A DNA stretch of 5,217 bases from positions 1 to 5,217 of the forward strand of contig CAZASA010000130.1 of assembly GCA_964487685.1 (NCBI GenBank), written 5' to 3'. Made by a program: the position numbers and the translations under genes. Source of the DNA: JABDGZ01 sp964487685. GTDB taxonomy: Bacteria; Omnitrophota; Gorgyraeia; Zapsychrales; Fredricksoniimonadaceae. Below the pieces are notes generated by a model. The model had not been told where the DNA came from and searched no databases. It saw only the letters and a list, made by a program, of their open reading frames with translations. This document shows positions 1 to 5,217 of this stretch, in pieces (the first letter of the stretch is position 1; the number at the start of each line of letters is the position of its first letter).

Positions 1-732
1 CTTGCCCCTCTTTGAATTAAAGAGGGGTACTAATATCAATCCAGTAACAAAAACACCAATCGCGACATATTGGGCCAGGCTTAAATTACCCCATAAAAGA
101 TCATGGTCTGCCCGATAAAACTCAACGATAAACCGTTCGATGGCCGCAAGCCACAGATAAAAAACAAAAATAAACCCAGCTTGATGGGGCCTGGCTTGTG
201 CTTTCTTTAATATAAGGAAGATGATAAAAAGGCCGGCACATTCAAATAACTGAGTCGGATAAAGTCTGGCATGATGCGCGGGAAAATAGATCCCCCATGC
301 CACCGGCTTTCCGTAACAGCAGCCGTTAAAAAAGCAGCCGATCCGTCCGATGGACTGGCCCAAGGCCACATAGGGCGCTGATAAGTCCATTAAAGGCCGT
401 AATGATAATTTCTTGGCGCGGGCAAACCAAACCCCTGCCAAGCTTCCCCCCACAAAACCGCCTTGCCAGGCCAAACCGCCTTTTTGCAGCATCAGGATCT
501 CTATCAAATTATCGCTATAATAAGACCACTCGATAAATACATAAAAGATCCTGGCCCCAATGATCCCCCAGAGGATGCACCAAAACACCAGGTCATAGGC
601 CGCCTCCTGGGAAATATTGTAACTCTTGGCGTCCAGGCTTAGGAGATAGGTGCACACGAGTACTGCCAGGGCAAGCATGACGCCGTAGCTATAAATGGTG
701 ATAGGGCCGATTGTAAAAAGTATAGGATGCAT
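1..732 (-). CDS. lgt: Prolipoprotein diacylglyceryl transferase Lgt (3' end beyond window)
   Basis: Lgt is the inner-membrane enzyme that moves diacylglycerol from phosphatidylglycerol to the lipobox cysteine of prolipoproteins, the first step of lipoprotein maturation. The frame opens with ATG at 732 and runs 244 codons to the edge without a stop. The start MHPILFTIGPITIYSYG matches the usual Lgt N-terminus. The family motif GRIGCFFNGCCYG lies at residues 129-141, followed by YPTQLFE near 160. ERFIVEFYR near 199-207 includes R200, which aligns with E. coli R239. The last visible stretch is a hydrophobic helix followed by a basic tail (NSKRGK), so the true end is probably only a few codons outside. 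Two positions differ from E. coli: Q90 stands where E. coli has H103, and C133 where it has N146; R143 and G154 are kept as R130 and G141. No Shine-Dalgarno precedes the ATG, and no ATG, GTG or TTG occurs upstream in frame before the lspA stop. The family call is very secure. Confidence 0.96.
   Translation of the reverse strand, partial: MHPILFTIGPITIYSYGVMLALAVLVCTYLLSLDAKSYNISQEAAYDLVFWCILWGIIGARIFYVFIEWSYYSDNLIEILMLQKGGLAWQGGFVGGSLAGVWFARAKKLSLRPLMDLSAPYVALGQSIGRIGCFFNGCCYGKPVAWGIYFPAHHARLYPTQLFECAGLFIIFLILKKAQARPHQAGFIFVFYLWLAAIERFIVEFYRADHDLLWGNLSLAQYVAIGVFVTGLILVPLFNSKRGK
5..27. repeat. Perfect 9-bp inverted repeat at the end of visible lgt
   Basis: CCCCTCTTT at 5-13 is exactly complementary to AAAGAGGGG at 19-27, with a 5-base loop (14-18). 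It overlaps lgt codons about 236-243, just after the last membrane helix. On the minus strand the stem is followed by CAAG and then the window edge, so no U-tract can be seen. It could be part of a terminator overlapping the end of lgt, an mRNA-stabilising 3' hairpin, or chance. The pairing is seen directly; any function is inference. Confidence 0.5.
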
Positions 733-746
733 AGTTGGATTAAAAA

Positions 747-779
747 CTGGATCCCCGACAAAAACATTCGGGGATGACG
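747..779. repeat. Hairpin-forming, REP-like intergenic palindrome between lspA and lgt
   Basis: ATCCCCGA at 751-758 pairs perfectly with TCGGGGAT at 768-775, enclosing a 9-base loop (759-767). The flanks are CTGG on the left and GACG on the right. It occupies the centre of the 84-base gap 733-816, the largest in the cluster. The layout, a short GC-rich palindrome flanked by TGG and GAC, resembles the small dispersed palindromes common between genes in many bacteria. Only one copy is in this window, so dispersal is inferred. Read on the minus strand, the stem is followed by CCAG and five T residues, a poor intrinsic terminator that might attenuate lgt. The rest of the gap holds a weaker 5-bp pairing (792-796 with 804-808) and no convincing promoter. 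Confidence 0.6.
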
Positions 780-816
780 AATTCCTATGAGTGTCCGGTA
801 TGAGGACAACTTTGCG

Positions 817-1302
817 TCACTTTGAAGCTGGGATACATCTTAGCAGAATTATGGCAGCACCGATAGTAATTGCGCTGTCAGCTACATTAAAGACCGGCCA
901 GACCCGAAAATCAATGAAATCGATCACATAACCCAAGGTGATGCGATCGATCAAATTCCCGATGGCCCCTCCCAAGATCAAGGAAAAAGCCACGATGTAG
1001 GTGCGGCTAAGATAGGGACTGTGACGGTAATAATACACATTGTAGATGAGCAAACCGGTCAGGATCACAGGGATGATGATAAAAACGATCCCGCAATCCT
1101 TAAAAAAGCCGAAGGCAATGCCGGTATTATGGACGAGGGTGAAATAACAAAAATTCTTGATGACAGCGATGGACTCGTTGAGGCCCAAAAAACCCGAAAA
1201 AAAGGCCTTTGTCAGACGGTCAAGCAGGACAACAGCAATGACCCCCGACAAAAAGATGATAATATCCCATTGAGAACGACGGACCTCAGGCATGATGGAC
1301 AA
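817..1302 (-). CDS. lspA: Lipoprotein signal peptidase (signal peptidase II)
   Basis: LspA is the integral-membrane aspartyl protease that removes the signal peptide from diacylglyceryl-prolipoproteins, acting directly after Lgt. The 161-residue product is of typical length. It shows four hydrophobic segments, at about 13-31, 68-92, 100-117 and 138-156. The conserved motifs are VHNTGIAFGFF (57-67), GGAIGNLIDR (111-120), GYVIDFIDF (124-132) and FNVADSAI (138-145). D128 and D142 are the expected catalytic pair, with N116, R120 and N139 also conserved. The listed start is TTG at 1302, which follows the TGA of the upstream zinc-finger gene with no spacer; ATG at 1293 (codon 4) is an equally reasonable start. 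Neither has a strong Shine-Dalgarno (only AAAGAAG upstream), so translational coupling to the preceding gene is likely. The gene ends in TGA and is in the same reading frame as lgt. Confidence 0.97.
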   Translation of the reverse strand: MSIMPEVRRSQWDIIIFLSGVIAVVLLDRLTKAFFSGFLGLNESIAVIKNFCYFTLVHNTGIAFGFFKDCGIVFIIIPVILTGLLIYNVYYYRHSPYLSRTYIVAFSLILGGAIGNLIDRITLGYVIDFIDFRVWPVFNVADSAITIGAAIILLRCIPASK

Positions 1303-1698
1303 TCAGCGCTTCTTTGATTCCAGCAATTCCTGGCATTTCAAACAAGTGCGTGCATGCGGGATCGCTTTTAGACGTGTCGCTGGAATTGGTTTCTTGCAGG
1401 CATTACATAAGCCGTAATTACCTTCTTGGATACGTTCTAGAGCCTCATTGACGTGATATAAAAGTTCACGGTCATTGGCTGCCAACCCTAAGGTGAATTC
1501 GCGGTCATACATATCCGTGGCTACATCCGCCATATGCAAGGCATGGCCGGACACATCCCCGCCACGGTCATTGCCGCTGCCGTTATTGTCCTCGGACAGG
1601 CCGCGGATGTCCCCGGTGATCTGTTCCTTGGTTTTCAACAGTAGTTTTCGATACGGCTCAAATTTCGGATTTATTCTTTTCTTTTTCTTTGTAGCCAT
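1303..1698 (-). CDS. TraR/DksA-family C4 zinc-finger protein
   Basis: This 131-residue soluble protein carries the DksA/TraR zinc finger: C98, C101, C119 and C122 in the pattern C-x2-C-x17-C-x2-C (GLCNACKKPIP ... RTCLKC). Before it lie two helical stretches, about 12-35 and 63-92, likely to pair as a coiled coil. The linker contains HMADVATDMYDREFTLGL, matching the family's acidic tip region, with D58 and D62 as candidates for the tip acids. Residues 1-8 are very basic (MATKKKKR). Family members such as E. coli DksA insert into the RNA polymerase secondary channel and change promoter response, often with ppGpp. Whether this one does so is inference. It is shorter than DksA (151 residues) and longer than TraR (73). 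It starts at ATG behind a strong Shine-Dalgarno, 36 bases after the ileS stop, and its TGA abuts the lspA TTG. A specific gene name is not justified. Confidence 0.93.
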   Translation of the reverse strand: MATKKKKRINPKFEPYRKLLLKTKEQITGDIRGLSEDNNGSGNDRGGDVSGHALHMADVATDMYDREFTLGLAANDRELLYHVNEALERIQEGNYGLCNACKKPIPATRLKAIPHARTCLKCQELLESKKR

Positions 1699-1703
1699 TA
1701 ATT

Positions 1704-1710
1704 ACCTCCT
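1704..1710 (-). promoter_or_regulatory. Strong ribosome binding site of the TraR/DksA-type gene
   Basis: On the minus strand AGGAGGT lies 5 bases before the ATG at 1698. It is the best match to the anti-Shine-Dalgarno in the window and fixes that start. It lies in the 36-base gap after ileS, suggesting this gene is translated independently and efficiently, in contrast with lspA and lgt, which lack such a site. Confidence 0.9.
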
Positions 1711-1734
1711 GAAGCTAAGTATACAATGTCCCTA

Positions 1735-4554
1735 TCAATGATGCCCAACTATTTCGGTACAACGTGCACATAGCGCGGGATGCGCTGGTGACTTCCCCAC
1801 ATCCGTACGCCAATTCCAGCATCGGGCGCATTTAACACCATCGGCAGGATAGATCTGGACCTCAGTCTGGCTGAAATAATCACTTAATGGTGTTGTGACT
1901 GATGCCGCCTGCTTTAATTCCACCTGTGAAACGATGAAAATTGATGCCAAAGCTTCTTTGAAAGAACTAAAATACTGATGGTCCCTAGCGCTTGCCGTGG
2001 TGATGACAACCTTAGCCTGCAATCCGCTGCCGATCTTCCCGGATTTGCGTTGTTCATCCAATGCTTTCAGGACAAAATCACGCATGACCAAAAGCACCTT
2101 GAACTTTTCCTCAATTTCCGGTGAGGTCCATCGAGGATCAACGACCGGCCAGCCCAAACACAGCACACTGTCCGATCTTTCAGACGCGCGCTTAGGACTG
2201 AATTCAAGGGTTTCCTCGGCGGTAAAAGTCATCACCGGAGCCAAAATTCTCGTCAACGCATCAAGGATATAATAAAGAACTGTCCTGGCACTTAATCGTT
2301 CCTTTGATAGAGCGGGGAAAGTATACAGTCGGTCCTTTAGGATGTCAAGATAAATGCTCGATAAATCCTCATTGCAGAAACTGTATACTGATTTGAAAAC
2401 CTGAACGAAATCATAGCGCTCATACCCCTTATCAAGGGCCTCAATGGTCGCCGCTAAACGGTTAAGCGCCCATCGATCAAGTTCCAATAATTGGTCGTAT
2501 CCTAACAGGTCATGATCTGGATCAAAGCCATTCAAATTTCCCAATAAATACCGGATGGTGTTACGGATCTTGCGGTACGCATCGACCAATCGGTCAATGA
2601 TCTCTTTGGAAATACGGACATCTTCGTTATAGGATGAGGCCGCCACCCACAAGCGCAGGATCTCAGCGCCATAACTGTCAATGATCTCCTGGGGCTTGAT
2701 CACATTACCTAAGGATTTGGACATTTTACGCCCCGCCCCATCTACCACAAAACCATGGGTCAAGACCTGACGGTACGGCGGCTTTTTATCGATGGCCACT
2801 GATGGGATCAGGGATGACTGGAACCATCCCCGGTGCTGGTCAGAACCTTCCAAATAAAGGTCTGCCGGCAATAGACTTTTGATCATTTCATGAAATACAG
2901 CCTGATGGCTGACCCCGGAATCAAACCAAACATCCAAAATATCCTGGGCTTTTTGAAAATCATGGCCGCCGCAATCAGGGCATGTAAAACCTGCTGGCAA
3001 AAGTTCTTTAAGTTCTTTCTCAAACCATACATCACTGCCCTGCTGTTTGACCATTTCCGCCACATGCTCGATAACTTCAATAAAAAGTTTTTGCTGGCCC
3101 TTGCATCCCTGACAGATCAAGGCAGGGATAGGAACACCCCACAGACGCTGACGGGAAAGGCACCAATCCGGACGGGTATTGACCATGCCCAAGATGCGCT
3201 CTTGGCCGGCTGAGGGGATCCACTCAACTTGTGTTTCGATGGCCTTCCTTAATTGATCACGCAAATGATCATGGTCAATATTTAAAAACCATTGTTCTGT
3301 GGCACGGAATATGATCGGGTTCTTGCAGCGCCAGCAATGAGGATAACTATGCTGGATATTTTCCTGGGTGAACAAAAGGCCGCGTGATTTAAGGTCAGCG
3401 ATTATCTGCTCATTGGCCTTAAACACATGCTGACCGGCAAATGGCGCTCCCTGTTCGGTAAAAACGCCTTTTGAATTGACCGGCATCAGGATCGGAAGTT
3501 TATACCGCAATCCGGTTTGAAAATCGTCCTGGCCATGGCCTGGAGCTGTGTGCACTAATCCTGTACCGTCTTCTTTAGTCACATAATCAGCCGCAACAAC
3601 TGGACAGTGCTCTTTCTTGCCGAAAGGATGCACATAGGTCAATTGGGTAAGTTCTGATCCTTTGACCTCTTTAATAATTTTAAAATCACCCGGAAAACCT
3701 TTAGGAATTATGCTCGTTGATAGACCTTTCTCAAGGACCAGTATCTCATCACCCACTTGGGCGCAGACATATTTAAATTCACTATGGACAGCGACCGCCA
3801 CATTCGCCAGTAAAGTCCACGGTGTAGTTGTCCAAACTAATAATGATACTTTTTTATCGGCTGGCAGACCCATCACTTGAGGGTTCTCAACCTGGAATTT
3901 CACAAATACCGTCGGAGATGTATGGTCTTCATATTCCACTTCAGCTTCGGCCAAGGCTGTTTCGCATGAAAAGCACCAGTTGACGGGCTTTAAACTTCGG
4001 TAGACATAACCCTTTTGGGTCAGCTGGGCTAAAGATTTTAGGATCCAGTATTCATAATGAGGGTTCAAAGTTAGATAAGGATCATCCCATTGCGCAAAAA
4101 TCCCTAAACGCTTGAACTCCTCGCGTTGGACGTCTACAAATTTCATCGCATAATCATGGGCTTTTTTACGAAAGACCAGCGTGTCAAAATCCGACTTGGA
4201 AGCTTTCATGTCCTTGAGCAATTGATGCTCAATGGGCAGTCCATGGCAGTCCCAACCCGGAATATACAAAGCATCAAAGCCTTTCATCGTCTTATACTTG
4301 ACGATCATGTCCTTGAGGATCTTGTTAAGCGCATGGCCAATATGGATATGGCCATTGGCATACGGAGGCCCGTCATGCAGGATAAAAGGTTTGGCCCCTT
4401 TTGATTTTTCGCGGATGCGCTGATAGATCTCGTCCTTCAGCCATCGGGCCAGTATCTGTGGTTCCTTCTGGACAAGGCCTGCCTTCATGGCAAAGTCTGT
4501 CTGAGGAAGATTTAAAGTCTTTTGGTAATCTGTTTTATTTGATGTATTTTCCAA
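1735..4554 (-). CDS. ileS: Isoleucyl-tRNA synthetase (bacterial IleS1 type)
   Basis: IleS charges tRNA-Ile with isoleucine in the cytoplasm and hydrolyses mischarged valine. The 939-residue length is almost that of E. coli IleS (938). In order the protein shows an N-terminal DYQKTLNLPQTDF segment aligning with E. coli residue 3 onward, PPYANGHIHIGH with the HIGH signature at 71-74, and WDCHGLPIE at 101-109. The editing-domain motifs WTTTPWTL (241-248) and GTGLVHTAPGHGQDD (330-344) follow. Then come WCLSRQRLWGVPIPA (464-478), DVWFDSG (541-547), GSDQHRGWFQSS (570-581) and KMSKS (610-614). The C-terminal zinc finger has C909, C912, C929 and C932. This finger marks the ordinary bacterial type rather than the mupirocin-resistant IleS2 type. 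Two more Cys-pair sets are present (C194/C197 with C407/C410; C481/C484 with C525/C528). The start is TTG, supported by GGAG 7 bases upstream, by an in-frame TGA immediately upstream, and by the absence of any other start before the conserved N-terminus. It overlaps the end of mtnP by 20 bases. Confidence 0.99.
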   Translation of the reverse strand: MENTSNKTDYQKTLNLPQTDFAMKAGLVQKEPQILARWLKDEIYQRIREKSKGAKPFILHDGPPYANGHIHIGHALNKILKDMIVKYKTMKGFDALYIPGWDCHGLPIEHQLLKDMKASKSDFDTLVFRKKAHDYAMKFVDVQREEFKRLGIFAQWDDPYLTLNPHYEYWILKSLAQLTQKGYVYRSLKPVNWCFSCETALAEAEVEYEDHTSPTVFVKFQVENPQVMGLPADKKVSLLVWTTTPWTLLANVAVAVHSEFKYVCAQVGDEILVLEKGLSTSIIPKGFPGDFKIIKEVKGSELTQLTYVHPFGKKEHCPVVAADYVTKEDGTGLVHTAPGHGQDDFQTGLRYKLPILMPVNSKGVFTEQGAPFAGQHVFKANEQIIADLKSRGLLFTQENIQHSYPHCWRCKNPIIFRATEQWFLNIDHDHLRDQLRKAIETQVEWIPSAGQERILGMVNTRPDWCLSRQRLWGVPIPALICQGCKGQQKLFIEVIEHVAEMVKQQGSDVWFEKELKELLPAGFTCPDCGGHDFQKAQDILDVWFDSGVSHQAVFHEMIKSLLPADLYLEGSDQHRGWFQSSLIPSVAIDKKPPYRQVLTHGFVVDGAGRKMSKSLGNVIKPQEIIDSYGAEILRLWVAASSYNEDVRISKEIIDRLVDAYRKIRNTIRYLLGNLNGFDPDHDLLGYDQLLELDRWALNRLAATIEALDKGYERYDFVQVFKSVYSFCNEDLSSIYLDILKDRLYTFPALSKERLSARTVLYYILDALTRILAPVMTFTAEETLEFSPKRASERSDSVLCLGWPVVDPRWTSPEIEEKFKVLLVMRDFVLKALDEQRKSGKIGSGLQAKVVITTASARDHQYFSSFKEALASIFIVSQVELKQAASVTTPLSDYFSQTEVQIYPADGVKCARCWNWRTDVGKSPAHPALCARCTEIVGHH

Positions 4555-5217
4555 TCAACAACTCCAGGTCTTTTTTCTTTTTAGCCGGTATCTTGCCGGG
4601 ATTGGTCATAATAGCAAATTTAAGGGCTTGGGCGGCACTAAATTCTTTTAATTTACCAACCTCAACGATCGCTTCCTTTAATATGGCCTTGGCATTGGCA
4701 ACGTTCTTATTAAGAAAGGCGATGATCATCTCCAGGGTAACGGAATCATGCGATGGATGCCAGCAGTCGTAATCCGTGACAGCGGCGAGGGTCGCGTAAG
4801 AGATCTCTGCCTCACGGGCAAGTTTGGCTTCAGTTAAATTGGTCATGCCGATAATGTCCATCCCCCAACTGCGGTATAAATTAGATTCTGCTTTTGTTGA
4901 GAATTGCGGGCCCTCCATATTCACATAGGTACCTCCGCGATGGGTCTTGATCTTGAGCTTTTTGGCACTTTGCTCAAGGATGTCCGCGATCTCTTTTGAT
5001 ATTGGGTCCGCAAAGGATACATGGGCCACTATCCCGTCGGTAAAAAATGTGTCCTTGCGTCCCTGGCGGGTGCGGTCCAGGAATTGATCTGGGATGACAA
5101 AATCCATCGGCTTATATTCTTCCTTGAGACTGCCGCAGGCTGACACAGACATGATCGCCTGTACTCCTAATTTCTTCATGCCGTAGATTTTGGCGCGGTA
5201 ATTGATCTCTGATGGGC
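4535..5217 (-). CDS. mtnP: S-methyl-5'-thioadenosine phosphorylase (5' end beyond window)
   Basis: This enzyme cleaves methylthioadenosine with phosphate to adenine and 5-methylthioribose-1-phosphate, starting methionine salvage from polyamine or related synthesis. About 226 residues are visible. The frame runs to the edge: PSEINYRAKIYG precedes the ATG at 5179, and this is a conserved internal segment of the family, so that ATG is not the true start and roughly 70 N-terminal residues are missing. Numbering from that ATG, the motifs are SACGSL (13-18, phosphate-site region), DFVIPDQFLDRT (26-37), H53 in VAHVSFADP, MEGPQFSTKAES (88-99), GMTNLTEAKLAREAEISYA (111-129) and TDYDCW (135-140). The two aspartates of TDYDCW match the human MTAP residues that recognise the 6-amino group, which favours adenosine over inosine or guanosine substrates and so argues against plain purine-nucleoside phosphorylase. 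The C-terminal tail (ALKFAI ... LLIGKYIK) is typical of bacterial members. The gene ends in TAA and overlaps ileS by 20 bases. Confidence 0.95.
   Translation of the reverse strand, partial: PSEINYRAKIYGMKKLGVQAIMSVSACGSLKEEYKPMDFVIPDQFLDRTRQGRKDTFFTDGIVAHVSFADPISKEIADILEQSAKKLKIKTHRGGTYVNMEGPQFSTKAESNLYRSWGMDIIGMTNLTEAKLAREAEISYATLAAVTDYDCWHPSHDSVTLEMIIAFLNKNVANAKAILKEAIVEVGKLKEFSAAQALKFAIMTNPGKIPAKKKKDLELLIGKYIK
4562..4565 (-). promoter_or_regulatory. Ribosome binding site that fixes the ileS TTG start
   Basis: On the minus strand GGAG is followed by 7 bases (TTGTTGA) and then the TTG at 4554. The site lies inside the last codons of mtnP. The TGA in the ileS frame directly precedes the TTG, so no longer ileS product is possible, and a later start would remove the conserved DYQKTLNLP segment. 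Confidence 0.8.

Noticed and set aside
747..779. Intrinsic terminator of lspA transcription
   Set aside because: On the minus strand the T-run begins four bases after the stem and has only five T residues, and lgt follows immediately as the pathway partner. At most it may attenuate, so it was annotated as a repeat.
1021..1317. 98-codon open frame on the plus strand opposite lspA
   Set aside because: It is antisense to conserved LspA codons, has no recognisable domain and no convincing ribosome site, so it is a shadow frame. The same applies to the other plus-strand frames opposite ileS and mtnP.
1699..1734. Possible promoter in the ileS to zinc-finger gap (TATACT on the minus strand, with TTGATA upstream)
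   Set aside because: The two hexamers are only 9 bases apart, and nothing resembling a -35 box lies at the normal 16-18 base spacing. The gap is short and fits simple co-transcription.
2883..3080. 65-codon minus-strand frame inside ileS
   Set aside because: It lies wholly within the ileS catalytic region in a different frame, and its peptide is an out-of-frame reading of conserved IleS codons.
4535..5179. mtnP as a complete 214-residue protein starting at ATG 5179
   Set aside because: The upstream codons PSEINYRAKIYG are conserved family sequence in the same frame and continue to the window edge, so the gene is truncated by the window and not short.
1..5217. A new multi-gene system, mobile element or defence island
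   Set aside because: Every long frame belongs to a well-known housekeeping family in a common type of arrangement. No transposase, integrase, toxin-antitoxin pair, repeat array or unexplained stretch longer than 84 bases is present.

Overview
The window is a compact block of five housekeeping genes, all on the minus strand. In transcription order they are mtnP (5' end cut by the window edge), ileS, a TraR/DksA-type zinc-finger gene, lspA and lgt (3' end cut by the other edge). Two genes overlap, two abut, and the remaining gaps are 36 and 84 bases, so one transcript read from high to low coordinates is the simplest reading. No tRNA, rRNA, CRISPR array, insertion sequence, phage gene or defence gene is visible.

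Layout: positions 5217-4535 hold the C-terminal three quarters of a methylthioadenosine phosphorylase. Positions 4554-1735 encode a full-length, E. coli-type isoleucyl-tRNA synthetase that starts at TTG inside the end of mtnP. Positions 1698-1303 encode a 131-residue DksA-like protein behind a near-perfect Shine-Dalgarno site. Positions 1302-817 encode lipoprotein signal peptidase. Positions 732-1 encode prolipoprotein diacylglyceryl transferase, still open at the window edge. The 84-base gap between lspA and lgt holds a perfect 8-bp inverted repeat that resembles a dispersed intergenic element. A second, 9-bp hairpin lies in the last visible codons of lgt.

The genes combine lipoprotein maturation (Lgt adds diacylglycerol, then LspA cleaves the signal peptide), isoleucine charging of tRNA, methylthioadenosine salvage and a probable RNA-polymerase-binding regulator. 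The adjacency of lspA and lgt next to ileS is a familiar bacterial arrangement, and lspA beside ileS is especially common. The host is a bacterium with lipoproteins. The moderate base composition, the DksA-like gene between ileS and lspA, and the repeat-like hairpin would fit a candidate-phylum diderm such as Omnitrophota or a delta-proteobacterium-like lineage, but nothing here fixes the taxonomy.

I did not find a new biological system. The points worth a second look are local: the hairpin and missing Shine-Dalgarno before lgt, an open reading frame joining lspA and lgt through a single TGA, substitutions at two Lgt positions known to matter in E. coli, three separate Cys-pair sets in IleS, and the TTG start of ileS inside mtnP.
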